Assembly: GCF_030345335.1 (NCBI RefSeq)
Contig: NZ_JAPVRC010000003.1
Coordinates: 62,001-126,000, forward strand
Origin: Halobacillus campisalis
GTDB lineage: Bacteria; Bacillota; Bacilli; Bacillales; Halobacillaceae
Direction: 5' to 3'
Length of the DNA stretch: 64,000 bases
Part shown: positions 50,587 to 58,630 of the stretch, in pieces
How positions within the stretch are numbered: the first letter of the stretch is position 1
Layout of the letters: every line of letters starts with the position of its first letter
Made by a program: the position numbers and the translations under genes
Notes under the pieces: generated by a model
What the model was told of the DNA's origin: nothing
What the model saw: the letters and a program-made list of their open reading frames with translations, nothing else
The model's database searches: none

Positions 50587-51780
50587 TTATAAAAGCCTTA
50601 TGAATAACACCTTTAAATAATTACCCTCTGCATATTCTGGGAGTGTTTTGTAATCTTGAGGCAGAGAATACTCCCACTCAATTCTAAACTTTACATTCAT
50701 TTCCTTAAAAGCAGTGTCCACAAATGATTTGAACTTCTTCATATTAAAAGTACTGCAATTTGTTGAAGCGACAATCGTTCCTCTTTTTTCCGTTATAGCA
50801 ATCGTTTCTTTCAACAAATTAGTATAATCTTTTTCAGCTTTAAACAACGTTTTCTTTGACCTTGCAAAACTAGGAGGATCAAGAACGATAAGATCAAACA
50901 GCTTATTTTTCCGTTTGGCGTATTTGAAGTATTGAAAAACATCCTCTACTACAATGTCATGCGCCTCAAAATCAATCCCATTCAGACTAAAGTTTTCAAT
51001 TGTTTTAGCATAACTCCGGTTCGCAAGGTCAACGCTTGTGGTGTGGCTGGCTCCGCCTAAAGCAGCAAACACCGAGAAGGCACCAGTATAAGAAAACATA
51101 TTCAAAACACTTTGTCCCTCAGCGTATTCGTCACGAATTTTCTTTCGTACTTCTCGTTGATCAAGAAACACACCGACCATCGCGCCTTCATTTAAGTAAA
51201 CAGCAAAGTTTACACCATTCTCCTTCACAATAACCGGGAAGTCACCACGTTCTCCTGCTACAAATTCATCTTCTTCTATATACTGTCCTTGCTTACCAAA
51301 TCTTTTCTTCTCATAAATAGCCGTATATTCTACTAACTTTTGCAAAGACTCAAGGATTAACGACCTGAAAGAGTAAATTCCCTCACTGTAAAAATTGATT
51401 AGGTAATAGCCTGCAAAATAATCGATCGTGAAACCGCCGATGCCATCGCCTTCTCCATTGAACACTCTAAAAGCCGTAGTATCTGTATCTTTGTAGAAGC
51501 CGTTGCGGCCATGTATGGCCTTCTTTATCCGCTTCTCAAAAAAGGAATGGTCTATCTCTTCCTCTGGCCGTTGGCTCAACACCCACCCAATTCCTTTATT
51601 TTGAGAACCGTAGTAGCCCTTTCCTATAAAATCACCATTGTTGTCGACAAGGTTCATTATCGTTCCTTCATGCTTCAACATATGGGTAGACTCTACAAAA
51701 GACTTTTGAACTAATGGATATCCACTCTTGAATTTTTTTATAACCTTGTTTTTTAAAGTCACTGTTACTTCATTTTTCAT
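50587..51780 (-). CDS. Class I SAM-dependent rRNA methyltransferase (RlmI/RlmQ-like)
   Basis: 397 residues. An N-terminal PUA-like domain (KKFKSGYPLVQKSFVEST, GDFIGKGYYGSQNKG) is followed by a Rossmann methyltransferase: GVFLDQREVRKKI, SAM loop VLNMFSYTGAFSVFAA, and the catalytic-loop region DLIVLDPPSFARSK. Architecture and length match the RlmI family, which modifies 23S rRNA bases. AGGGGA precedes the ATG. Which base is modified cannot be told from sequence. Confidence 0.88.
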   Translation of the reverse strand: MKNEVTVTLKNKVIKKFKSGYPLVQKSFVESTHMLKHEGTIMNLVDNNGDFIGKGYYGSQNKGIGWVLSQRPEEEIDHSFFEKRIKKAIHGRNGFYKDTDTTAFRVFNGEGDGIGGFTIDYFAGYYLINFYSEGIYSFRSLILESLQKLVEYTAIYEKKRFGKQGQYIEEDEFVAGERGDFPVIVKENGVNFAVYLNEGAMVGVFLDQREVRKKIRDEYAEGQSVLNMFSYTGAFSVFAALGGASHTTSVDLANRSYAKTIENFSLNGIDFEAHDIVVEDVFQYFKYAKRKNKLFDLIVLDPPSFARSKKTLFKAEKDYTNLLKETIAITEKRGTIVASTNCSTFNMKKFKSFVDTAFKEMNVKFRIEWEYSLPQDYKTLPEYAEGNYLKVLFIRLL

Positions 51781-51954
51781 TTGAATCCCCTGTCTTTATC
51801 ATTTGTTATCATAGTAAGGTTATATATCCCGATACGCAAGGGCCCATTCTTTTAAAAGAAAGCTTTTTTTAGTCTCCCCATTTATCGTTTCGTAAAAGTT
51901 TACTTCTCCTAAGACATAGCTTTGAGACGGATTCAGTTCCTAGGATTGGAGCTG

Positions 51955-52057
51955 TAAGTAAGGGGAAGTTACGCTTTCCATAGGCGCAGGGTGAACTTCC
52001 TCGAGGGATCTCACCAGTGCTGTCACTCCTTAGGAGTCTTACAACTTCCTTGACTTC
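51955..52057. repeat. Palindromic intergenic repeat, copy H (short)
   Basis: A shortened member: ACGCTTTCCATAGGCGCAGG, GTGAACTTCCTCGAGGGATC, TCACC and CTCCTTAGGAGTCTT. The stem AAGTAAGGGGAAGTT pairs imperfectly with AACTTCCTTGACTT. It lacks the central GGACGTCCCGTCCTGCG block seen in B and C. The rest of 51781-52168 shows no gene. Confidence 0.7.
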
Positions 52058-52168
52058 TTTGCGTTTGTCAGGCCTCGATAAACAGGAAACAAGCAGATTC
52101 CTTTGTGTCCCGAAATAAAATTGTTACTATGGATTTGAATTAAATGTTTAATAAAGGAAGATGTTCAT

Positions 52169-53182
52169 ATGTCAGACAAACAATTAAAAGATATAGATTA
52201 CTCCGTACTAGATTTAGCACCTGTTATAGAAGGCGGGAGTCCGGCAGAGTCATTCGCAAACAGTGTAAATTTAGCACAAAATGTAGAGAAGATGGGGTTC
52301 ACCAGGTATTGGATGGCCGAACACCATAATATGCCGTTCATTGCCAGCTCGGCCACCTCTGTAGCGATCAGCCATATTGCCCACCACACCTCAACTATCC
52401 GAGTAGGGGCAGGGGGAATCATGCTGCCGAACCATGCACCTTTAGTGATTGCTGAGCAATTTGGTACTTTGGAAACATTATTTCCCGGCCGTATTGATTT
52501 AGGACTGGGCCGTGCACCAGGGACTGACCAGACCACAGCCTATGCCCTTCGACGCAATAAGGACGGAGACGCTAATAACTTTCCAGCTCAATTGGATGAA
52601 CTGAGAGGCTACTTCGACCCTACTCTCTCTACAGGAATCCGTAGTGTGCGTGCTGTTCCTGGTGAAGGTCTGAATGTTCCCATTTGGCTGTTAGGATCAA
52701 GTGGCTTCAGCGCTCAATTGGCTGGCCAATTAGGGTTGCCTTTTTCATTTGCAAGTCACTTTTCACCTAATAATACAATGGGTGCACTAGACTTATACCG
52801 CCGTAACTTTACAGCATCATCTACTTTGAGTGAACCACATGCTATGCTGGGCGTAAATATAATTGCAGCCGATACTGACGAAGAAGCGGAGCGTCTCGCT
52901 ACTTCTTTATATCAACAATTCCTGAACCTTGTACGCAATACAAACATGCTTCTCCAGCCCCCTGTAGAGAACATGGATGATATTTGGATGGAGCACGAAA
53001 AGCATGCTCTTCAGCAACAGCTAGGATCCTCTATCATTGGCGGACCCGATAAAGTCAGAAAAGAACTAGAAACATTTGTTGCCGACACACAAGCAGATGA
53101 AATAATGGTAATCTCTCAAATTTATGATCATGGTGCTAGAGTACGTTCGTACGAAATTGTAGCCGATATCATGAATTCATAA
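52169..53182 (+). CDS. Luciferase-like (LLM class) flavin-dependent monooxygenase
   Basis: 337 residues: [83 protein letters not shown] and the C-terminal [11 protein letters not shown]. This is the MsnO8/YceB-like subgroup of bacterial luciferase relatives that use reduced FMN; the substrate is unknown. AAAGGAAG precedes the ATG. Single-gene unit. Confidence 0.9.
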   Translation: MSDKQLKDIDYSVLDLAPVIEGGSPAESFANSVNLAQNVEKMGFTRYWMAEHHNMPFIASSATSVAISHIAHHTSTIRVGAGGIMLPNHAPLVIAEQFGTLETLFPGRIDLGLGRAPGTDQTTAYALRRNKDGDANNFPAQLDELRGYFDPTLSTGIRSVRAVPGEGLNVPIWLLGSSGFSAQLAGQLGLPFSFASHFSPNNTMGALDLYRRNFTASSTLSEPHAMLGVNIIAADTDEEAERLATSLYQQFLNLVRNTNMLLQPPVENMDDIWMEHEKHALQQQLGSSIIGGPDKVRKELETFVADTQADEIMVISQIYDHGARVRSYEIVADIMNS

Positions 53183-53186
53183 ATAT

Positions 53187-53214
53187 AAACCCAGCGGTTG
53201 CCGCTGGGTTTGTT
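53187..53214 (+). terminator. Terminator of the monooxygenase gene
   Basis: AAACCCAGCGG pairs with CCGCTGGGTTT around TTG, followed by TGTTTAT. Confidence 0.88.
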
Positions 53215-53279
53215 TATAATTCAGAGACTCATCCCAATATTTTAATAGTAGTGAACTTACTATACTGGAGGCGATCATA

Positions 53280-53417
53280 ATGGAAGAACCGGTTGGTCCA
53301 TGCGTATCTTGCGGAAAAACCGTCTATTGTAAGGATGGATTTTTAGACGGCGTCATTACTCATGACCGCTCTCTCTTATGCACGATATGTGCATACAAAG
53401 AAGAGAAAGAATCTTGA
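53280..53417 (+). CDS. Zinc-finger microprotein with two CxxC pairs (45 aa)
   Basis: The ATG at 53280 has GGAGG 8 nt upstream; stop TGA at 53415. The protein has CVSCGK (Cys 8 and 11), a further Cys 17, and CTIC (Cys 34 and 37), a four-Cys zinc-binding layout over 30 residues. It ends one base before the convergent M20 dipeptidase stop, without a terminator between. Unknown function. Confidence 0.65.
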   Translation: MEEPVGPCVSCGKTVYCKDGFLDGVITHDRSLLCTICAYKEEKES

Positions 53418-54767
53418 TTATAAACTTTGTAAGTACTCACACACCGTTTCTATACCGTTAGTGAAGTTTTCGATATGAAAATGCTCATTTGGGGCATGCA
53501 GGTTCTCAGAATTCAAGCCAAACCCCATCAATACCACAGGCGCACCCAAAACTCGGGCAAAAACTTCAACAATAGGAATTGAGCCCCCTTCTTTAGGGAA
53601 TAGAGGACGAACACCGTATACTTTCTCATAAGCATCCGCTGCTTTTTGCAAATCAGGATGGGTGGAATCAATGGATACCGGATTTGCATGAACAAGCTGG
53701 TTTAAACTCACCCGGCTCCCAACTGGGGTGTTCACTTCGATGTGCTTTTCAATTAAACGGTATATCTCCTGAGGGTCCTGATCACCTACCAGGCGGCAGC
53801 TAATCTTAGCTTCTGATTTACTAGGTACAATCGTTTTCAACCCTTCTCCCTGGAAGCCTCCTCCTATACCGTTGATTTCTAAAGTCGGCCGAATACCTGT
53901 ACGTTCTTGAAAACTGAATCCTTCTTCCCCGTATAAAGCATCTAAGCCAAGCTCTCTCTTTGTTTTCTCTTCATCAAAGGGAATATTACCTACCTCTTCC
54001 CTAAGCTCATCAGTAAGCTCTGGGACGCCTTTATAGAAGTTTTCAACAGCTACTTCACCTTTTTCATTGTGAAAGGAGTTCAATAAACGGACGAGAGAAT
54101 GTACTGCATTCGGTACTCCCCCGCCATATGATCCAGAATGGAGGTCTGTGTTTGCAGTTTCCAGCTGCAACTCAAGAGCGAGAGCCCCTCGTAAAGAAGT
54201 ACAAATGGCCGGCAGACCTTTTTCTATAAACGAAGTATCGGAAATGAGGACAGTATCCGCCGCTAATTTATCGGTTTGTTCATGTATGAACGGAGCAAGG
54301 TTCGGGCTAGCGATCTCTTCTTCTCCCTCTATGCAGAATTTGATGTTCACTGGCAGAGTACCGTGCTTCTCCATTAACAGTTCAACAGCCTTTAAATGAA
54401 TAAATAGTTGTCCTTTATCATCTGTGGCTCCTCGAGCAAAAATTTTCTCGTCTCTGATTACAGGGTCGAATGGAGACGTGTCCCATAACTCCAGTGGATC
54501 AGCTGGCTGTACGTCATAATGTCCATAGACGAGAACCGTCTGCTGACCTTCTGCATGGAGCCAGTCAGCATACACAATGGGGTGACCATCCGTTTCGATC
54601 ACTTCTGCGTTCTCTAATCCCGCTTTTATAAGTGAAGCTTTTAACCACTCAGCCCCCCTATTCACTTCGTTCTTATATTCTAATAAAGCAGAAATACTAG
54701 GAATACGGAGAAACTCCATCAGCTCTTCCAAAAATTCATTTTTATGTAGATTAATTTCTTGTTTCAT
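53418..54767 (-). CDS. M20 family dipeptidase
   Basis: 449 residues of the M20A/carnosinase-like group: VLVYGHYDVQPADPLELWD, GATDDKGQLF, EGEEEIASPNL, DLHSGSYGGGVPNA and the C-terminal PKEGGSIPIVEVF with HAPNEHFHIENF. The metal ligands His, Asp, Glu-Glu, Asp and His are all present. It hydrolyses dipeptides in the cytoplasm. AAGGAGG precedes the ATG. It differs in subfamily from the M20D enzyme in the ectoine operon. Confidence 0.92.
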   Translation of the reverse strand: MKQEINLHKNEFLEELMEFLRIPSISALLEYKNEVNRGAEWLKASLIKAGLENAEVIETDGHPIVYADWLHAEGQQTVLVYGHYDVQPADPLELWDTSPFDPVIRDEKIFARGATDDKGQLFIHLKAVELLMEKHGTLPVNIKFCIEGEEEIASPNLAPFIHEQTDKLAADTVLISDTSFIEKGLPAICTSLRGALALELQLETANTDLHSGSYGGGVPNAVHSLVRLLNSFHNEKGEVAVENFYKGVPELTDELREEVGNIPFDEEKTKRELGLDALYGEEGFSFQERTGIRPTLEINGIGGGFQGEGLKTIVPSKSEAKISCRLVGDQDPQEIYRLIEKHIEVNTPVGSRVSLNQLVHANPVSIDSTHPDLQKAADAYEKVYGVRPLFPKEGGSIPIVEVFARVLGAPVVLMGFGLNSENLHAPNEHFHIENFTNGIETVCEYLQSL

Positions 54768-54833
54768 TAATAATTCCTCCTTACGTGCGGTTATTTCTAT
54801 TGTATCAAAGTTTTTAGGAGCTCTTTAATTCGA

Positions 54834-54868
54834 CAAAAAAACTCTTTGAGCAATGCCCAAAGAGTTTC
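54834..54868 (-). terminator. Terminator of a 52-aa membrane protein gene
   Basis: On the minus strand AAACTCTTTG pairs with CAAAGAGTTT, followed by TTTTG, about 20 bp after the stop at 54889. Confidence 0.8.
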
Positions 54869-54888
54869 TTAACCTATTCTATATACAA

Positions 54889-55047
54889 TCAGTTTTGCTG
54901 ATTTACTTCTAGTACAGGTGTAACTTGGTGTGATGGCTGCGCCACTGTCTTTCGCTTTTTGCGAAATGACTGGATTTTGTCTGCGGCTGCTAAAACTAAA
55001 AAAGTGAGAAGAATAGTTAAAGACAACACATAAAGAGATGTCAGCAT
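54889..55047 (-). CDS. Single-helix membrane microprotein (52 aa), unknown
   Basis: The ATG at 55047 has GGAAGGGG about 8 nt upstream. One N-terminal helix (SLYVLSLTILLTFLVLAAA) is followed by a basic stretch (FRKKRKT) and a polar tail. The own ribosome site and a terminator just downstream support a real gene, although it is too small for most gene callers. A longer overlapping frame is a shadow. Confidence 0.55.
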   Translation of the reverse strand: MLTSLYVLSLTILLTFLVLAAADKIQSFRKKRKTVAQPSHQVTPVLEVNQQN

Positions 55048-55193
55048 AAGCCAAAGTCCCCTTCCTCGATCAAATTCTTCAATATTTCATTAAATCCTCT
55101 TATATAATACCAAATTTTCTACTAATGTAAATATATTTTTTATATTCTCTTATTTCCTATGGAATTCTCATATATCCCATACTATAAGCAAAA

Positions 55194-55227
55194 TAAAAAA
55201 ACTCACCAGCACCGGCTGATGAGTTTC
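55194..55227 (-). terminator. Terminator of the BCCT transporter gene
   Basis: On the minus strand AAACTCATCAGC pairs with GCTGGTGAGTTT around CGGT, followed by a T tract. Confidence 0.88.
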
Positions 55228-55231
55228 CAAA

Positions 55232-56761
55232 TTATTTAGATGTCTCTATATTTTGACGCTTGTTCTTTATTAATTTTCTTGCTGGTGCAGTTTCCTGCCG
55301 TGCAGCCTTAAAGAAAGAAGCCCCCATCAAGAGAACTACTACGGAAAAAGGTAAGGCTGCAATGATCAATACATTTTGCAGGGCTGCGGTACCCCCGAAA
55401 TAAACAACACTTGCAGCCATAGACGATAGTACGATTCCCCAGATGATTTTCACAGAATTGTGAGGCTCTATTGATCCATCTGTACTCAACATCCCTAACA
55501 CAAATGTTGCGGAGTCTGCCGAGGTAATGAAAAATATGGCCACTACGAAAATTGTAATGATAGACATCAAGAAACCGAGCGAATAATGTTCAAGCATACC
55601 AAATGTTGCCGTTTCCATAGGAAATTCCGAAATGGCTACAATTCCATTCTGTTCCAGATCCAAAGCAGACACGCCAAACACGGCAAAGAAGATAAAGCAC
55701 ACTATGGAAGGTACTAGCAGTACACCCAGCATGAATTCTTTAATCGTACGGCCTTTCGATATCCGGGCGATGAATATTCCGACAAATGGGGACCAGGAAA
55801 TCCACCATGCCCAGTAGAAAATCGTCCAGTTGTTAATCCAGGTGCGATTCTCATCGTCTAGCGGTTCCAACTGGAAGCTCATATTGAAGAAGTCTGTCAT
55901 ATATCCGCCTAATGTTGTCGTAAACATGTTCAGGATGAGTATCGTAGGACCCACGATGAAGAGCATCAACATCAGCACGAATGCCAGCCCCATATTTATA
56001 TTACTTAAATACTTAATTCCTTTACTAATACCAGTCCAGGCAGAAAAAATAAATAGTACGGTAGCGGTGACTAATACAATCATCTGCAAGCTGAACGTAT
56101 CCGGCCAATCAAATAAGAACACTAACCCTTCTTTGATTTGGGCAGAACCGAACCCTAAAGTAGACGCCACTCCAACTACAGTAGCAATGACAGCGAGAGA
56201 GTCAATTAACTTACCAGGTACTCCGTTCATGCTTTTCTCTCCAAAAACAGGTATGAGCGTTGCGCTGATCAAACCTTTCGATCCCTTATGAAATTTAAAA
56301 TACGCTAAAGCTAAAGCGACTACTCCGTATACAGCCCAGGCATGAACACCCCAGTGGAAGAAAGAATATTGGAGAGCTTCCTTGATCGCAGTGTCTGACC
56401 CGGCTTCTGCCCCCGGAGTTGATAGAAAAGCGTGAGAAGCTGGTTCAGCGGTCGTCCAAAAAACAAGTCCCATCCCCATTCCTGCACTGAACAGCATAGC
56501 GAACCAACTCGGGAGACTGAATTCAGGGACATCATCAGCTTTCCCTAATTTAATTTTGCCTAATTTTGAAAAAATCAAATATGTACAAAATGCAAGCATA
56601 ACCACTACAATCAATAAATAATACCACCCAAATTTATCAGAGAAAAAAGATGTGGTCTCTGCTGTTAAAGTTTGTAATTGCGAGGGCGCTGTACCTCCCC
56701 ATACTACAACAAGCCCGCATACAATAAGTGATAGCCAAAATACCGCAGTTACGTTTTTCAT
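55232..56761 (-). CDS. BCCT family sodium-coupled osmolyte transporter
   Basis: 509 residues, 12 membrane helices. The Gly-rich helix FSAGMGMGLVFWTTAEP with the G-M-G-M-G motif of sodium-coupled betaine carriers is present, as are FHWGVHAWAVYG, the aromatic box region IFYWAWWISWSPFVGIFIARISKGRTI and FITSADSATFVLGM. The Trp/Tyr pattern fits quaternary-ammonium solutes such as glycine betaine; some members take ectoine. GAGGTG precedes the ATG. Osmotic control is expected but not visible in sequence. Confidence 0.92.
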   Translation of the reverse strand: MKNVTAVFWLSLIVCGLVVVWGGTAPSQLQTLTAETTSFFSDKFGWYYLLIVVVMLAFCTYLIFSKLGKIKLGKADDVPEFSLPSWFAMLFSAGMGMGLVFWTTAEPASHAFLSTPGAEAGSDTAIKEALQYSFFHWGVHAWAVYGVVALALAYFKFHKGSKGLISATLIPVFGEKSMNGVPGKLIDSLAVIATVVGVASTLGFGSAQIKEGLVFLFDWPDTFSLQMIVLVTATVLFIFSAWTGISKGIKYLSNINMGLAFVLMLMLFIVGPTILILNMFTTTLGGYMTDFFNMSFQLEPLDDENRTWINNWTIFYWAWWISWSPFVGIFIARISKGRTIKEFMLGVLLVPSIVCFIFFAVFGVSALDLEQNGIVAISEFPMETATFGMLEHYSLGFLMSIITIFVVAIFFITSADSATFVLGMLSTDGSIEPHNSVKIIWGIVLSSMAASVVYFGGTAALQNVLIIAALPFSVVVLLMGASFFKAARQETAPARKLIKNKRQNIETSK

Positions 56762-56853
56762 TACTTCACCTCAACAAAAAATTTCCAATTCATTTTCACT
56801 TTCCCCAAATAACAATTTATAAACAAATTCGACAAAATTCTATTGTGAGAAAT

Positions 56854-56886
56854 AAAAAAAACTCATCCTTCTTCAGGATGAGTTTC
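56854..56886 (-). terminator. Terminator of the 22-aa microprotein gene
   Basis: On the minus strand AAACTCATCCT pairs with AGGATGAGTTT around GAAGA, with a run of T after it. Confidence 0.88.
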
Positions 56887-56901
56887 ATAATATGAATTTT
56901 A

Positions 56902-56970
56902 TTATAGCAGTGAAATAATAAAGCTGATAACTACAATAGCTCCAATAATCATAAGGATTGTTCTTAACAT
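56902..56970 (-). CDS. 22-residue hydrophobic membrane microprotein
   Basis: The ATG at 56970 is preceded by GAGAGGTG at about 8 nt and followed by a complete small frame MLRTILMIIGAIVVISFIIS plus LL, a single helix with one positive charge at the start. A strong terminator follows within 50 bp. The compact layout suggests an independently transcribed microprotein gene. No family is recognised. Confidence 0.5.
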   Translation of the reverse strand: MLRTILMIIGAIVVISFIISLL

Positions 56971-57080
56971 GAATGGACACCTCTCTTCACTTTGTTACTA
57001 ATTACATACCTTATTTATCAGCTGTCGAAACAGGAAATATACTCAAAACTTCACTTTTCTAATATATTATTTAAAATCAT

Positions 57081-57115
57081 TAAAAAGAACTAGACCTATA
57101 GGAGGTCTAGTTCTC
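57081..57115 (-). terminator. Terminator of the gltB-gltD operon
   Basis: On the minus strand AGAACTAGACCT pairs with AGGTCTAGTTCT, followed by TTTTT, directly after the stop at 57119. Confidence 0.92.
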
Positions 57116-57118
57116 ATC

Positions 57119-58606
57119 TTATGGAAGTACAGTGGACCCCATTAAGTAACGGTCACATTCGCGAGCAGCTTCTCGTCCTTCATTAATTGCCCAGACGATC
57201 AAACTTTGTCCTCTTCGCATATCTCCTGCTGCAAATACACCATCAATGTTGGTATCATACTTCCCATATTCAGCTTTTACATTGGATCGTTCTGTTGTTT
57301 CCACACCAAGCTTTTGAATTAAATCCTGGTCTGGACCGCTAAAACCGATGGCCAACAATACGAGATCCGCCTTCCAAACTTTTTCTGTTCCAGGAATCTC
57401 ACGGCGTGAACGGTTTCCTTTTTCATCAAAAACTAATTCCACATTTACTGTATGCACCTCTTTGACACGTCCGTTCTCATCGCCGACGAAACGCTTTGTC
57501 ATAACAGCATAAGCACGAGGGTCTCTACCAAGTTTCGCATCAGCTTCATTATGGCCATACTCGACACGGTGAACGATAGGGTATTGCGGCCAAGGGTTCG
57601 TCAAATCATCACGTTCCTCGGCTTTCTTATCGTAAATATCGAACTGTGTAAGGCTCTTGCAATCGTGTCTGACAGACGTAGCCAGACAATCAGTGCCTGT
57701 ATCTCCACCACCGATTACGATGACATCTTTGTCTTTTGCAGAAATATAGTTTCCGTCTTCATGGTTAGAGTCCAGTAAGCTTCTCGTATTCGAGTGAAGA
57801 AAGTCCATAGCATAGTGTATCCCTTTAAGACTTCTTCCTTCAGCTTCGATATTACGATGGACGGTTGCACCCCCACATAGAATCACGGAGTCAAATTCTT
57901 CACGAAGTCTTGAAACTGGGTAATGACGGCCGACTTCAATGTTTGTGAAAAACTGAATTCCCTCTTGTTTCAAAATATCTACTCGACGCTGGACGACGGA
58001 GTAAGGAAGCTTCATTTCCGGGATGCCGTAAGTAAGCAGTCCGCCGATTCGGTCGTTTCGTTCATACACTGTCACCCAGTGTCCAGCTTTGTTCAATTGG
58101 GCAGCTGTAGCAAGGCCAGCTGGCCCTGATCCTACAACAGCCACTTTTTTACCTGTACGGGATTTAGGAGGCTCAGGCTTGACCCATCCATTCTCAAACC
58201 CTTTTTCAATAATGGAACGTTCTACCGTCCGAATCGCTACCGGAGGTTCATTGATCCCGAGAACACAAGCCCCTTCACATGGTGCTGGACATGCGAACCC
58301 TGTAAATTCAGGGAAATTGTTCATTTCATGTTCTTTTTTCAGTGCTTCTTTCCACTGACCTCGATAAACTAGATCATTCCACTCAGGAATTAAGTGATAG
58401 ACCGGACACCCTGTGGTCGATCTATTCACTTCCATCCCTGTTTGGCAAGTTGGAACGCCACAGTCCATGCAGCGCGCCCCTTGCATCTGTACTTCCTCCT
58501 CAGATAGGGGGAGAGTATAATCATTCCAATCTTTTGTACGTTCGGCAGGATCACGTTCTTTTAGTGTTTGCCTGTTGTACTCCATAAAACCAGTCGGCTT
58601 TCCCAT
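57119..58606 (-). CDS. gltD: Glutamate synthase small (beta) subunit
   Basis: 495 residues. The N-terminal Cys-rich region [23 protein letters not shown] and [12 protein letters not shown] holds [4Fe-4S] clusters. FAD-binding [20 protein letters not shown] and NADPH-binding [15 protein letters not shown] follow, with [19 protein letters not shown] near the end. It passes electrons from NADPH to the large subunit. AGGAGGGG precedes the ATG. It follows gltB by 24 nt. B. subtilis calls this gene gltB. Confidence 0.95.
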   Translation of the reverse strand: MGKPTGFMEYNRQTLKERDPAERTKDWNDYTLPLSEEEVQMQGARCMDCGVPTCQTGMEVNRSTTGCPVYHLIPEWNDLVYRGQWKEALKKEHEMNNFPEFTGFACPAPCEGACVLGINEPPVAIRTVERSIIEKGFENGWVKPEPPKSRTGKKVAVVGSGPAGLATAAQLNKAGHWVTVYERNDRIGGLLTYGIPEMKLPYSVVQRRVDILKQEGIQFFTNIEVGRHYPVSRLREEFDSVILCGGATVHRNIEAEGRSLKGIHYAMDFLHSNTRSLLDSNHEDGNYISAKDKDVIVIGGGDTGTDCLATSVRHDCKSLTQFDIYDKKAEERDDLTNPWPQYPIVHRVEYGHNEADAKLGRDPRAYAVMTKRFVGDENGRVKEVHTVNVELVFDEKGNRSRREIPGTEKVWKADLVLLAIGFSGPDQDLIQKLGVETTERSNVKAEYGKYDTNIDGVFAAGDMRRGQSLIVWAINEGREAARECDRYLMGSTVLP

Positions 58607-58630
58607 CAGATCCCCTCCTGTTGTAATTGA

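Noticed and set aside
53418-54767. M20 dipeptidase as a second member of the ectoine pathway
   Set aside because: It belongs to the carnosinase-like dipeptidase group, not M20D deacylases, and is 40 kb from the operon with no shared context.
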